Shown: positions 44,991 through 55,427 of the stretch, piece by piece
How positions within the stretch are numbered: position 1 is the stretch's first letter
Layout of the letters: each line of letters begins with the position of its first letter
Assembly: GCF_002896965.1 (NCBI RefSeq)
Contig: NZ_LYMM01000040.1
Span: 62,001 to 126,000 of the forward strand
DNA: 64,000 bases
From: Novosphingobium guangzhouense
GTDB lineage: Bacteria; Pseudomonadota; Alphaproteobacteria; Sphingomonadales; Sphingomonadaceae
Direction: 5' to 3'
Translations under genes and position numbers: made by a program
The notes under the pieces: model-generated
The model's database searches: none
What the model was told of the DNA's origin: nothing
Seen by the model: only the letters and a program-made list of their open reading frames with translations

Positions 44991-46445
44991 TTACTTCGCT
45001 GCCGCCGGAGCCGTAGCGGCAGCAGTCGTGGTGCTGGCGGCGCCGGGCTTCAGGCTGATCACGGTACGGTTGGTGGAACGCAGATATTCGCGCGCGGTCT
45101 TGCGGATGAGTTCGGGAGTGACTTTCTCGATCTCCGCCTCCATCCGGTTGATCCGGCCGGGATCGTCATCGAACAATGCAAAGCTGGCGAGCAGGTTGAC
45201 CAGCCCGAAGCGATAGCCGTCGCCCATGGTATCGTAGATCTCCGAACGCGCCTTGGTCTTGGCGCGGGCAAGTTCCGCCGGGGTGACGAGGTTGTCGGTC
45301 AGATCCTTAACCACCGCGTCGATATCGGCAAGGATGGCATCGTCGGTCACTTCCGGCCCATGGATCAGGAACGCCGACCACAGCATCGGCCCGTTGTAAT
45401 CATAGGCGCTGCCCAGCGGCCAGTTGATCCCGCCCGAGACATCGCCCGAATAGCCCTTCTGGTTGACGAGCACACGCGTCAGCCGGCTGTCCGCGCCCTG
45501 GATGAGCATAAGGTCGATCAGCCGCATCGCCGCCCATTCGGGCGTGTTGCGGGGCGGGACGTGATAGGCCCATGCCAGCGCCGGCTGCGGCGCCAGCGCA
45601 TCCACTTTTTCCGAGCGCTTTTCCGCCGTCTGGCGCGGTTCGGAAATGTCGGGGAATTTCAGGCTTGCCGAGGCCGGGATCGAGCCGAAATACTTCTGGG
45701 TCCATGCCATGACCTGTTTGGGGTCAACGTCTCCGGCGACCACCAGCACGGCGTTGTTGGGGGCGTAGTAATCCTTGAAGAACGCCTGCACGTCGGTCAA
45801 CGTGGCCGCGTCGATCTCCTTGAGATCGCCGTAGAAGTTATGCGCGTTGTACCAGTTGGTATTCGCCAGCTGCGGCAGGTCGAGCCACGGAAAGCCGCCA
45901 TAGGGCTGGTTGAGGACGTTGACCTTGACCTCGTTCTTCACGACGCCCTGCTGGTTGGTCAGATTATCCTGCGTGATATCCAGCCCCTTCATGCGGTCCG
46001 CTTCGGCCCACAGGAAGGTCTCGGTCGTGTTGCTGGGGATCGCTTCGTAGTAGTTCGTGAAGTCGAACCGGGTCGATCCGTTGAGCACCCCGCCGTTGGC
46101 GTTGACGAGACCGATGAACTCCGCCTTCCCGAGATTCTTCGAGCCCTGGAACATCATGTGCTCGAACAGGTGCGCAAAGCCGGTGCGGTCCCTGGGCTCG
46201 ATGCGGAAACCGATGCCGTAATAGACGCCGACGGTGGCGGTGGGCACCGAATGGTCGGGAGAGATCACCACTTTCAGGCCATTGGCCAGCTTGTGATATT
46301 CCACCGGCACTTGCGCCGCCGCAGGGGCAGCAGCAGCCGCCACCTTGGGGGCCGCCATCCCTGGCGGTGCGGCCAGAACGGCGGATGCCGTGGCGAACGA
46401 TGCGGCGGCAAGCAGAACGGCGCGACGAACGGTGCCGAATCTCAT
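44991..46445 (-). CDS. M16 family zinc peptidase, catalytic subunit
   Basis: 484 residues from the ATG at 46445 with GGGAGC upstream. Signal peptide (AVLLAAASFATASAVLA) and an Ala-rich linker. The inverted zinc motif HLFEHMMFQGS (HxxEH) is present, with the downstream third-ligand Glu expected in the VVKNEVKVNV region. It has two M16 domains and ends in an Ala/Thr-rich tail. It cleaves peptides in the periplasm and pairs with the inactive subunit encoded immediately downstream. Cytochrome bc1 core-like roles are possible but not supported here. Confidence 0.93.
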   Translation of the reverse strand: MRFGTVRRAVLLAAASFATASAVLAAPPGMAAPKVAAAAAPAAAQVPVEYHKLANGLKVVISPDHSVPTATVGVYYGIGFRIEPRDRTGFAHLFEHMMFQGSKNLGKAEFIGLVNANGGVLNGSTRFDFTNYYEAIPSNTTETFLWAEADRMKGLDITQDNLTNQQGVVKNEVKVNVLNQPYGGFPWLDLPQLANTNWYNAHNFYGDLKEIDAATLTDVQAFFKDYYAPNNAVLVVAGDVDPKQVMAWTQKYFGSIPASASLKFPDISEPRQTAEKRSEKVDALAPQPALAWAYHVPPRNTPEWAAMRLIDLMLIQGADSRLTRVLVNQKGYSGDVSGGINWPLGSAYDYNGPMLWSAFLIHGPEVTDDAILADIDAVVKDLTDNLVTPAELARAKTKARSEIYDTMGDGYRFGLVNLLASFALFDDDPGRINRMEAEIEKVTPELIRKTAREYLRSTNRTVISLKPGAASTTTAAATAPAAAK

Positions 46446-46577
46446 GGCGATGGTGCTCCCGGATGTGTCCCTGTTGATGCGCACCTTGAAAGGCGCGCAG
46501 CCGAGTGGCGATGCCAGACTATCGATGCACAGAAGGTTTGCAATCGACGAGCGGCCATGGCCCATCGACAGACGCCT

Positions 46578-47066
46578 TCAGCTGAACAGCCAGTGCCCCA
46601 GCAGCCGGTTGAACGGGAAAGTGAAGAAGCCCGCGATCAGCAGCGCGCCGATGATCAGCCCGCGCACCGTGCGGCGATGCCGCGCCACGTTGCCGCTGCG
46701 GGCGGCGAGCACCAGTACCGGCACCATGATGATGGTGAAGACCGAAAGGATATGGATCAGGCTGAAATGGCCGGGCTTCGTCGTCACGAAAAGGCTGTCG
46801 ACGGCAGTGAGGAACATCGCCGCTGCCCAGGCATAACCAAGCGCACGATGGCCGGGCGTGCCCCGCCGCTTCCACAGCAGGACCGGCGTCAGCGCCAGCG
46901 CAACGACGATGGTAAGCAGGTGCAGCCAGATGACGCCGGGAATGTTGGCCCATTCCGCCATGCCCTTGAGCACCGCGACCGCGACGAAACCCAGCATGAC
47001 GAGCGCCAGTGCCCCGAGCAGCTTTTCCAGCCGATCAGGTGCGATGGACCTTGCTGCGCCGGCCAT
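46578..47066 (-). CDS. DUF2306 membrane protein
   Basis: 162 residues from the ATG at 47066, which overlaps the TGA of midA by one base (TGATG). Four predicted membrane helices, with HLLTIVVALALTPVLLWKRR, GHRALGYAWAAAMFLTAVDS and HILSVFTIIMVPVLVLAA. The His and RRG/HRALGY motifs define DUF2306, an uncharacterised inner-membrane family whose His residues suggest haem or metal binding. It is the third gene of a coupled lgt-midA-DUF2306 unit. Confidence 0.82.
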   Translation of the reverse strand: MAGAARSIAPDRLEKLLGALALVMLGFVAVAVLKGMAEWANIPGVIWLHLLTIVVALALTPVLLWKRRGTPGHRALGYAWAAAMFLTAVDSLFVTTKPGHFSLIHILSVFTIIMVPVLVLAARSGNVARHRRTVRGLIIGALLIAGFFTFPFNRLLGHWLFS

Positions 47067-48139
47067 CACACGCCTGCGCCGAAACCGGCACCGTCGGGCC
47101 AGCCTTGTGCAGCCAGCCCCATGACCTTGAACAATTGCCCCATCTGCCCCTCGTCGATCAGTCGATCCTTGTCGGAGTTTATGGCAGAAGATTGCTGCGG
47201 CGCAACGCTACATAATTGCGCCGCGCGCGTTTCGATGCCGAGCGCGCGCAGGAACGCGCCTTGCGGCGCCGTGCCCAGGTGGCGCGCCCCACCCGCAACG
47301 GCCACTTCGGCCATCGTCGCGAAATCGACCAGGCAGGTAAGGTCCGCCTCACCGGGATGCGCGAAGGGATCGACCTTGGTGTGCGCGCGAATGGCCTGAA
47401 GCGTCGAACCGGTGCGCTTTTGCGCATAGCCATAGTCGATCAGCAGGGCAGCGCCGCCCTGGCTTTCAAGGCGACGAGCGATCTCATCCACCACGGCGGC
47501 GGCGCCGGGGCATGTCTCGATCAGGGTCTGCTCGGGCGCGTCGAGCCATGCTTCGGGCACGGCGGCATCCATCGGGCGATCGCCTGCGACCGGCACGAAA
47601 CGGTGACCTTCAAGGCCGACCATACGTTCGCGCCAGCCCGCCGCAGTCTTGACCATCTGACGCACCGGCAGCGCGTCGAGGAACTCGTTGCCGACCAGCA
47701 GCAGCACGCCGTCTGTGGGCAGGCTGTCCATGTCGTCGTGCCACTGCGCCTCGGGCACCACCTTGCGCTGCTCGGCACGCAGGGCCTCGGAACCCTCGAC
47801 CAGATGGACCTGCGGATTGAGCCCCTGACGGCGCATGACCCGCAGCGCATCGCGCGCCAGCGTACCGCGACCGGGGCCAAGCTCGACATAGTGGACCATC
47901 GCGGGTGCGCCCGCGCGCATCCAGATATCGGTCAGCCACAGGCCGATCAGTTCGCCGAACATCTGGCTGATCTCGGGTGCGGTGACGAAATCGCCCGCTC
48001 CGCCAAGCGGATCCTTGCCGGAGTAATAGCGGGCGTTCGATTCCCCCATGTACTGCTGGAGCGAGATCGGCCCGTAGTTGGCGATCAGCCGCCGGAAGAC
48101 GGCTGCCAGAGATTCCTGACCCGCCGTTTCTTCGGCCAT
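47066..48139 (-). CDS. MidA/NDUFAF7-type SAM-dependent methyltransferase
   Basis: 357 residues from the ATG at 48139, which overlaps the lgt stop (TGATG). The SAM-binding loop is VHYVELGPGRGTLARDAL. The family motif GDFVTAPEISQMFGELIG and the conserved VGNEFLDALPV identify MidA/NDUFAF7, which in mitochondria dimethylates an arginine of complex I subunit NDUFS2 and is needed for its assembly. The same role here is inference. Upstream in-frame sequence lies inside lgt and is not coding in this frame. Confidence 0.93.
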   Translation of the reverse strand: MAEETAGQESLAAVFRRLIANYGPISLQQYMGESNARYYSGKDPLGGAGDFVTAPEISQMFGELIGLWLTDIWMRAGAPAMVHYVELGPGRGTLARDALRVMRRQGLNPQVHLVEGSEALRAEQRKVVPEAQWHDDMDSLPTDGVLLLVGNEFLDALPVRQMVKTAAGWRERMVGLEGHRFVPVAGDRPMDAAVPEAWLDAPEQTLIETCPGAAAVVDEIARRLESQGGAALLIDYGYAQKRTGSTLQAIRAHTKVDPFAHPGEADLTCLVDFATMAEVAVAGGARHLGTAPQGAFLRALGIETRAAQLCSVAPQQSSAINSDKDRLIDEGQMGQLFKVMGLAAQGWPDGAGFGAGV

Positions 48140-49032
48140 CAGGTGATCTCGATCGGGCGCCGGGTCGACAGTTCGGGCCGGGTCAGTGCGCGACTGATCA
48201 GGAACAGGCCAAGCAGGATCAGCGGGATCGTCAGCCACTGGCCCATCGACAGGCCGGTAACCTGCGCGAAGCGCTGCAACTGGGCGTCAGGCTCGCGGAA
48301 GAACTCGACGATGAAGCGGGCCGAGGCGATGCCGGTGGTGAACACACCAACCAGCAGGCCGGGCCGGAAACGGGCGCGGGTTTTCCAGAACAGCGGCACC
48401 ATGATGACGATCATCAACAGTCCCTCAAGCCCGGCTTCGTAAAGCTGGCTGGGGTGGCGCGGCAACGGCCCGGCGTCAGGGAATACCATCGCCCAGGGCA
48501 GCGGCCCGGAGACCACGCGGCCCCACAGCTCGCCGTTGACGAAGTTGGCCAGACGGCCGAACAGCATGCCGAAAGGCACGCAGACGGATATGAAGTCCGC
48601 CACCCGGATCAGGCTCAGCTGGTTGCGCCAGGAAACCCAGGCCATCGCCAGCATCACGCCGATGAGGCCGCCGTGGAAACTCATGCCGCCATGCCACAGC
48701 TTCACCAGTTCGGCCGGATGCAGCCACAGGCTGGGAATATCGGAACTGCCGCCGGTATAGAACGTGGCATAGCCAAGGCGTCCGCCAAGGATGATGCCCA
48801 CCGTGCAGTAGAAGAACAGATCGTCGGCATGGCGCTGCGCCATCGGTGCGCCGGGTTCTCGGATCATGCGGCTGAGGTGCCAGTACCCCAGCACGATGCC
48901 TGCAAGATAGGCCAGCGAGTACCAGCGCAGTTCGAAGCTGCCGATGCGGAACAGGTAGTTCTTGAGGCCAAGGTTGACCCAGTAGATGGGCTCTGGCGCC
49001 TGAGCGGCGGCGGCAAGCAGTGTCAGGGACAA
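48139..49032 (-). CDS. lgt: Prolipoprotein diacylglyceryl transferase
   Basis: 297 residues with seven predicted helices. Transfers a diacylglyceryl group from phosphatidylglycerol to the lipobox Cys of prolipoproteins in the inner membrane. The signature GRLANFVNGELWGR and the MSFHGGLIG and GRLGYATFY segments carry the essential Arg, His and Tyr residues of the family. Full length. First gene of the coupled operon with midA and the DUF2306 gene. Confidence 0.96.
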   Translation of the reverse strand: MSLTLLAAAAQAPEPIYWVNLGLKNYLFRIGSFELRWYSLAYLAGIVLGYWHLSRMIREPGAPMAQRHADDLFFYCTVGIILGGRLGYATFYTGGSSDIPSLWLHPAELVKLWHGGMSFHGGLIGVMLAMAWVSWRNQLSLIRVADFISVCVPFGMLFGRLANFVNGELWGRVVSGPLPWAMVFPDAGPLPRHPSQLYEAGLEGLLMIVIMVPLFWKTRARFRPGLLVGVFTTGIASARFIVEFFREPDAQLQRFAQVTGLSMGQWLTIPLILLGLFLISRALTRPELSTRRPIEIT

Positions 49033-49211
49033 GTGGCGGACCTCGTGTTTCGACCTGGACGAAGTTTATGGAAATGGGCCTTGTCGGCCTCGATGGGCGG
49101 CCTTCTGGCATAGGCCGGTGCGCGATGGTAGCCGAGTTTTCACTTTTGGGTGCCAGGGTGCCCGCCACGAATGCTTTTCCTATTCATCGCCAGTGACTAG
49201 ATCATCCCGCC

Positions 49212-51962
49212 ATGAGTGTGATCCGAATCCCTTCCCCGCGTTCCGTGATCGACCGGCGCGAACTCGTGCAGACGATCGAGAAGCTGGTGGAAGCCTATGG
49301 GGCGGCCAAAGGGCGGCGCTATATCGTGGAGACGCTGCGCAGCGCGCTGGCCGAAGGACGCGAGGAAATCGCCCGCCGCCTTGATGCCAAGCCTTCTGCC
49401 GGTCATGAAGTGGCGGAAGCCCAGGCGTTCCTGACCGACCAGCTGATCCGCGTGATCCACGACCATGTCGTCACCAATGTCTACCCGGCGGGCAACCGCT
49501 CCAAGGGAGAGCGGCTGACGATCATGGCGGTCGGCGGCTACGGCCGGGGCGAGATGGCGCCCCATTCCGACGTCGACATCGCTTTCCTCACCCCGATCAA
49601 GCAGACGCCCTGGTGCGAACAGGTGATCGAGGCGATGCTCTACTTCATGTGGGATCTGTCGCTGAAAATCGGCCATTCCAGCCGCTCGCTCGACGACATG
49701 GTGCGCATGTCGAAATCCGACCTGACGATCCGCACCGCGATGCTCGAAGGCCGCTATGTCTGGGGCGATCAGGATCTGTACGAGGAAGCGCGCGCCCGCT
49801 TCTTCAAGGATGTCGTGTCCGGCACCGAGCGCCAGTTCGTGGTCGAGAAGCTGGCCGAGCGCGAGGAACGGCACAAGCGCATGGGCGACAGCCGCTATGT
49901 CGTCGAGCCCAACGTCAAGGAGGGCAAGGGTTCCCTGCGCGATCTCCACACGCTCTACTGGATCGGCAAGTATATTCACAAGGTCCGCTCCCCCGCCGAA
50001 CTGGTCGATGTCGGGCTGCTGACCGCCAAGGAATACCGCAGCTTCCGCCGTGCCGAGAACTTCTTCTGGGCGGTGCGCTGCCACCTGCACACCATTACCC
50101 GCCGCGCCGAGGACCGCCTGACTTTCGACCTCCAGCGCGAGGTCGCGGCACGCATGAACTTCTCCGACCGCCCCGGCAAAAGCGCGGTGGAACGGTTCAT
50201 GCAGATGTTCTTCCTGCAGGCCAAGGTCGTGGGCAGCCTGACCGGCGTGTTCCTGGCGCAGCTGGACGAACAGTTCGCCAAGCGCCAGCCGCGCGGGCTG
50301 CTGGCCGGTTTCCGCGCGCGCGAACGGGTGCTCAAGGGCTACAAGGTGTTCGGCGGCCGCCTGCGCGCGCCGTCCGACGACTGGTTTGCGGCCGATCCGG
50401 TCCGCATGATCGAGATCTTCGTGCTGGCCGAGCGCGAGGGGCTGGAAATCCACCCGGAAACCCTGCGCCTGATTTCGCGCGACGCCGCGCTGATCAAGGA
50501 CGACGTGCGCAATGACAAGCGCGCCAACGACCTGTTCATGGAACTGCTCACCAGCCGCCGGAACCCGGAAGTGGCGCTGCGCAGCTTCAACGAGGCGGGC
50601 GTGTTCGGCCGCTTCGTCACCGAATTCGGCCGCGTCAACGCGCAGATGCAGTTCGACATGTACCACCACTACACGGTGGACGAGCATACCATCCGCGCCA
50701 TCGGCCTCGTCTCGCGGATCGAGAAGGGCGAACTGAAGGACGATCATCCTCTGGCGCATGAGGTGATCCACAAGGTCCGTTCGCGCCGCGCGCTTTACGT
50801 CTCGGTGCTGCTTCACGATATCGCCAAGGGCCGCAAGGGCGACCACTCCATCCTCGGCGCCGAGATCGCGCTGAAGCTGTGCCCGCGCTTCGGGCTGGAC
50901 GAGGAAGAGACCGAGCTGGTGTCCTGGCTGGTGCGCCATCACCTGCTGCTTTCCGCCACCGCGATGAAGCGCGACTTGTCGGACGGCAAGACCATCGCCG
51001 ACTTCGTGGAGGTGGTGCAGTCGGTCGATCGCCTGCGCCAGCTGACGGTGCTCACCATCGTCGATATCCGTGCGGTCGGGCCGGGTACGTGGAATTCGTG
51101 GAAGCGCCAGCTGATCGCCACGCTCTACGGCGCGGCCGAGGAACGCCTGCGCCTTGGCCATGCCGAGTTCGGCCGCCCCAAGCGGGTCGAGGCGAAGAAG
51201 GCCGCGGTCGAGGCCACCGGGCCGGAATACGCGGCGCTGATCGAGAAGGTCGGCAGCAAGTTCGGCGACGCCTACTGGATCGCCGAGCCCGAGGACGTGA
51301 TCGCCCGCAACCTCGTCCAGTTCGACGCTTCGGAGGACGAACCGCTTTCGATCTCCACCGAATACTACCCCGCGCGCGGCGCCACGCTGGTGACGGTGAT
51401 CGCATCCGACCACCCCGGCCTGTTCTACCGCATCGCCGGCGGCATCCATCTGGCGGGCGGCAACATCATCGACGCGCGCATCCACACGACGCGATCGGGC
51501 CGCGCGGTCGACAACTTTCTGGTGCAGGACCCGCTGGGCCGCCCGTTCATGGAATATGCCCAGCTGCGCCGCCTTGAGCTGACCATCGAGAACGCGCTGG
51601 CCAACCGCATCAAGATCCTGCCCCAGCTGGTCGCCAAGCCCGACGCACGGCCCCGTGCCGACGCCTTCGAGGTACGCCCGCGCGTCCTGTTCGACAACAA
51701 GGCGTCCAACCGCTTCACCGTGGTGGAGATCAACGCGCGCGACCGGCCGGCCCTGCTCAACCGGCTGGCCCATGCCCTGTTCGAATCGAAGCTGATGGTC
51801 CACTCCGCCCACATCGCCACTTATGGAGAACGCGCGGCGGATACCTTCTACGTTACCGACCTGCTGGGCGAGAAGATCACCGCCGTCCCGCGCATCAAGG
51901 CCATCGAACGCCGCCTGCTGGAAGCCGCCAGCGAGCCCAGCCTTGAGGAAGTGGAGGCGTAA
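49212..51962 (+). CDS. glnD: Bifunctional uridylyltransferase/uridylyl-removing enzyme
   Basis: 916 residues. Senses glutamine and adds or removes UMP on PII proteins, so setting nitrogen metabolism. The nucleotidyltransferase site is GGYGRGEMAPHSDVDIAF. A long linker follows with VKEGKGSLRDLHTLYWIGK. The HD domain for UMP removal is intact (SVLLHDIAKGRKGDHS, and later RHHLL). Two C-terminal ACT domains bind glutamine (TVIASDHPGLFYRIAGG and EINARDRPALLNRLAHA). All four parts are intact. The start has no clear Shine-Dalgarno. It is divergent from lgt. Confidence 0.96.
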   Translation: MSVIRIPSPRSVIDRRELVQTIEKLVEAYGAAKGRRYIVETLRSALAEGREEIARRLDAKPSAGHEVAEAQAFLTDQLIRVIHDHVVTNVYPAGNRSKGERLTIMAVGGYGRGEMAPHSDVDIAFLTPIKQTPWCEQVIEAMLYFMWDLSLKIGHSSRSLDDMVRMSKSDLTIRTAMLEGRYVWGDQDLYEEARARFFKDVVSGTERQFVVEKLAEREERHKRMGDSRYVVEPNVKEGKGSLRDLHTLYWIGKYIHKVRSPAELVDVGLLTAKEYRSFRRAENFFWAVRCHLHTITRRAEDRLTFDLQREVAARMNFSDRPGKSAVERFMQMFFLQAKVVGSLTGVFLAQLDEQFAKRQPRGLLAGFRARERVLKGYKVFGGRLRAPSDDWFAADPVRMIEIFVLAEREGLEIHPETLRLISRDAALIKDDVRNDKRANDLFMELLTSRRNPEVALRSFNEAGVFGRFVTEFGRVNAQMQFDMYHHYTVDEHTIRAIGLVSRIEKGELKDDHPLAHEVIHKVRSRRALYVSVLLHDIAKGRKGDHSILGAEIALKLCPRFGLDEEETELVSWLVRHHLLLSATAMKRDLSDGKTIADFVEVVQSVDRLRQLTVLTIVDIRAVGPGTWNSWKRQLIATLYGAAEERLRLGHAEFGRPKRVEAKKAAVEATGPEYAALIEKVGSKFGDAYWIAEPEDVIARNLVQFDASEDEPLSISTEYYPARGATLVTVIASDHPGLFYRIAGGIHLAGGNIIDARIHTTRSGRAVDNFLVQDPLGRPFMEYAQLRRLELTIENALANRIKILPQLVAKPDARPRADAFEVRPRVLFDNKASNRFTVVEINARDRPALLNRLAHALFESKLMVHSAHIATYGERAADTFYVTDLLGEKITAVPRIKAIERRLLEAASEPSLEEVEA

Positions 51963-52049
51963 GGCACCAACCTGCCGGATTACGGATGGGGCGGGAAAGC
52001 ATCATTGAAAGGAACCTCGCTTTCCCCCACATGTTGACCAGATGCTGCA

Positions 52050-53252
52050 ATGCAACAGGCCCCTCTCACACAGGAAAGCGCCGTGAATGCACCTGATCCC
52101 GATCCCCAATCCGTACTCGTGCTGCAAGGCGGTGGAGCGCTTGGCGCTTATCAGGCCGGCGTCTATGAAGCTTTGGCCCAGCGCGATATCGCGCCTGACT
52201 GGGTCGCGGGCATATCCATCGGCGCAGTTAACGCCGCACTGATCGCGGGCAACGCGCCCGAAGATCGCATTCCCGCGCTCAAGGCATTCTGGCACGGCAT
52301 ATCGCGCGAATTGCAGTACCGTCTGGACGAGCCGATCGGCTTCGCCCGCCGCGCCTTCAACGAGGCGTCCGCGCAATATGCCGCAACGCTTGGCCTTCCA
52401 GGCTTTTTTACGCCACGCTGGCCGATGCCCATGCCGGAATGGCCCAACCACCTTTCCCAGCTGAGCTACTACGACACCACCCCTCTGCGCAGCACGCTGC
52501 TGGATCTTGTCGATTTCGACCGGCTCAACCACGCCGAAATGCGTTTCAGCGTGGGCGCGGTGAACATGCTCAAGGGCAATTTCGCCTACTTCGACAACAC
52601 CGAGCGCACCATCGGCCCCGAACACATCATGGCCAGCGGAGCGCTGCCGCCCGGCTTCCCGCCGGTGGAGATCGACGGCGAATGGTACTGGGATGGTGGC
52701 CTGGTTTCCAACACCCCGCTGCAATACGTGCTCGACAACCGGTCGCTGCGGGAAATGAACGTCTATCAGGTGGACCTGTTCTCATCGCGCGGAATCGTGC
52801 CGACGACGATGGCCGATATCGCCCAGCGTGAAAAGGACATCCGCTTCTCCAGCCGGACCCGACTCAACACCGATACTTCCAAGGCCCTTCAGAAGCTTCG
52901 CGCCGCTGCCAAGCGCCTCGCCCGCCGCCTGCCCGAAGAGTTTCAGGACGATCCCGATCTGGCCCGCCTGCTCGATTGCCGCCCGGCGGGCGCGGTGGCA
53001 GTGATGCACCTGATCAACCGCGCGCACGGCTATGAGACGAACTCAAAGGACTACGAGTTCTCTCGTATGACCATCGATGAACACTGGCACTGCGGCCACC
53101 ATGACGCCAGCCATTCGCTGGCTCATCCCAACTGGATAAACCGCGACGTCAGCCCGGACGAGATCGTCACCTTCGATCTTTCCGGCGACCGGCCGAACGA
53201 CCGGCTGCGTCGCCCGCTTGCATCCTCTGATTCCACGGGAGAAATCGCATGA
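52050..53252 (+). CDS. Patatin-like phospholipase
   Basis: 400 residues. The oxyanion motif [16 protein letters not shown], nucleophile Ser in GISIGA (GxSxG) and catalytic Asp in [11 protein letters not shown] make up the patatin Ser-Asp dyad. The C-terminal ~110 residues are DUF3734-like ([25 protein letters not shown] segment). The ATGA overlap with the following hydroxybutyrate dehydrogenase gene couples the two. Homologues in this pairing are sometimes linked to poly-hydroxybutyrate turnover, but the sequence only shows a lipid-acyl or ester hydrolase. No signal peptide. Confidence 0.9.
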   Translation: MQQAPLTQESAVNAPDPDPQSVLVLQGGGALGAYQAGVYEALAQRDIAPDWVAGISIGAVNAALIAGNAPEDRIPALKAFWHGISRELQYRLDEPIGFARRAFNEASAQYAATLGLPGFFTPRWPMPMPEWPNHLSQLSYYDTTPLRSTLLDLVDFDRLNHAEMRFSVGAVNMLKGNFAYFDNTERTIGPEHIMASGALPPGFPPVEIDGEWYWDGGLVSNTPLQYVLDNRSLREMNVYQVDLFSSRGIVPTTMADIAQREKDIRFSSRTRLNTDTSKALQKLRAAAKRLARRLPEEFQDDPDLARLLDCRPAGAVAVMHLINRAHGYETNSKDYEFSRMTIDEHWHCGHHDASHSLAHPNWINRDVSPDEIVTFDLSGDRPNDRLRRPLASSDSTGEIA

Positions 53253-54028
53253 AGCTCAAGGACAAGGTCTGCATCGTAACCGGGGCTGCCAGCGGTATCG
53301 GCAAGACCATCGCCGATATCTACGCGCGTGAAGGCGCCACAGTCGTCATCGCCGATCTCAATCTGGATGCCGCGCAAAAGGCCGCTGACGATATCACCAC
53401 CTCGGGCGGCACCGCCATGGCCGTAGCCATGGACGTGACCAGCGAGGAACAGGTGAATGCCGGGGTCGCCGCCGTGGTGGAAGCCTGGGGCCGGATCGAC
53501 GTGCTGGTTTCCAATGCGGGCATCCAGATCGTCAACCCCGTAGAAAACTACAGCTATTCCGACTGGAAGAAGATGCTGGCGATCCATCTCGACGGCGCGT
53601 TCCTCACCTCGAAGGCGGTGCTGCCGCACATGTATGCGGCGGGATCGGGATCAGTGATTTTCATGGGCTCGGTCCATTCCAAGGAAGCCAGCCCGCTCAA
53701 GAGCGCCTACGTCACCGCCAAGCACGGATTGCTCGGCCTGTCACGCGTGATCGCCAAGGAAGGCGGCAAGAAGGGCGTGCGCACCAACGTGATCTGTCCC
53801 GGCTTCGTGCGCACCCCGCTGGTGGACAAGCAGATTCCCGAACAGGCGAAAGAACTGAACATCCCGGAAGCCGAAGTGATCAGCCGGGTAATGCTGGGCG
53901 GCACGGTGGACAGCGAATTCACAACGGTCGCGGACATTGCCGAAGTGGCGCTGTTCTTCGCCAGCTTCCCGACCAATGCACTGACCGGCCAGTCGCTGAT
54001 CGCCAGCCACGGCTGGTTCATGGAATAA
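53249..54028 (+). CDS. bdhA: 3-hydroxybutyrate dehydrogenase
   Basis: 259 residues, short-chain dehydrogenase. NAD-binding [19 protein letters not shown], the NAG motif in [16 protein letters not shown], and the catalytic Ser-Tyr-Lys in [20 protein letters not shown]. The [13 protein letters not shown] stretch and the [20 protein letters not shown] region are characteristic of bacterial D-3-hydroxybutyrate dehydrogenases. It interconverts hydroxybutyrate and acetoacetate. Start overlaps the patatin stop (ATGA); AGAAATCGC upstream is a weak ribosome site, consistent with coupling. Confidence 0.93.
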   Translation: MKLKDKVCIVTGAASGIGKTIADIYAREGATVVIADLNLDAAQKAADDITTSGGTAMAVAMDVTSEEQVNAGVAAVVEAWGRIDVLVSNAGIQIVNPVENYSYSDWKKMLAIHLDGAFLTSKAVLPHMYAAGSGSVIFMGSVHSKEASPLKSAYVTAKHGLLGLSRVIAKEGGKKGVRTNVICPGFVRTPLVDKQIPEQAKELNIPEAEVISRVMLGGTVDSEFTTVADIAEVALFFASFPTNALTGQSLIASHGWFME

Positions 54029-54060
54029 GTTCCCGCCCCGCTGGCGGACAGGCAAGAGAA

Positions 54061-54094
54061 AAGGCGCGCGCCCATCGGGACGCGCGCCTTTTTT
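54061..54094 (+). terminator. Terminator between bdhA and asd
   Basis: Stem AAGGCGCGCG / CGCGCGCCTT with a 10-base loop, followed by six T. It serves bdhA and probably also the convergent asd. Confidence 0.9.
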
Positions 54095-54098
54095 CATA

Positions 54099-55142
<1,044 letters not shown>

Positions 55143-55380
55143 CTATGCGTCTCCTACTTCATTAGTGGAGCAGCGCGAGGGTCTGTTGTCTTCCTGAAGA
55201 GAGCCCCGCGTGCCGTTTGGTGCGGGGTGAGTGTCGTTGTGTGCCGTTCAGTACATGCACGCCGACGCCCACCGCGCGGACGCGGTCGGTTTCGGGGTGG
55301 TAATAATGATCGGCTTTACGAACATGCCAGCGCCACTAGCGGCAAGCGCGGGCGGTGTAAACGGAATTTATCTTGCGCTT

Positions 55381-55423
55381 GCAGCAGGGCTTCAACAGAA
55401 TCAGCATGTAGAAGCCCTGCTGC
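55381..55423. repeat. Perfect 13-bp inverted repeat
   Basis: GCAGCAGGGCTTC (55381-55393) and GAAGCCCTGCTGC (55411-55423) with a 17-base loop, four bases after the end of gltX in its reading direction. There is no T-run, so it is either a processed 3' end or an operator for asd. The rest of the 288-bp gap holds nothing I recognise. Confidence 0.7.
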
Positions 55424-55427
55424 GCCG

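Noticed and set aside
44937..47399. An 820-codon plus-strand frame across the M16, DUF2306 and midA genes
   Set aside because: It spans three well-supported minus-strand genes and has no recognisable protein features.
49197..51812. An open frame of about 870 codons antisense to glnD
   Set aside because: Same shadow effect. All motifs and third-position GC bias support the plus-strand glnD.
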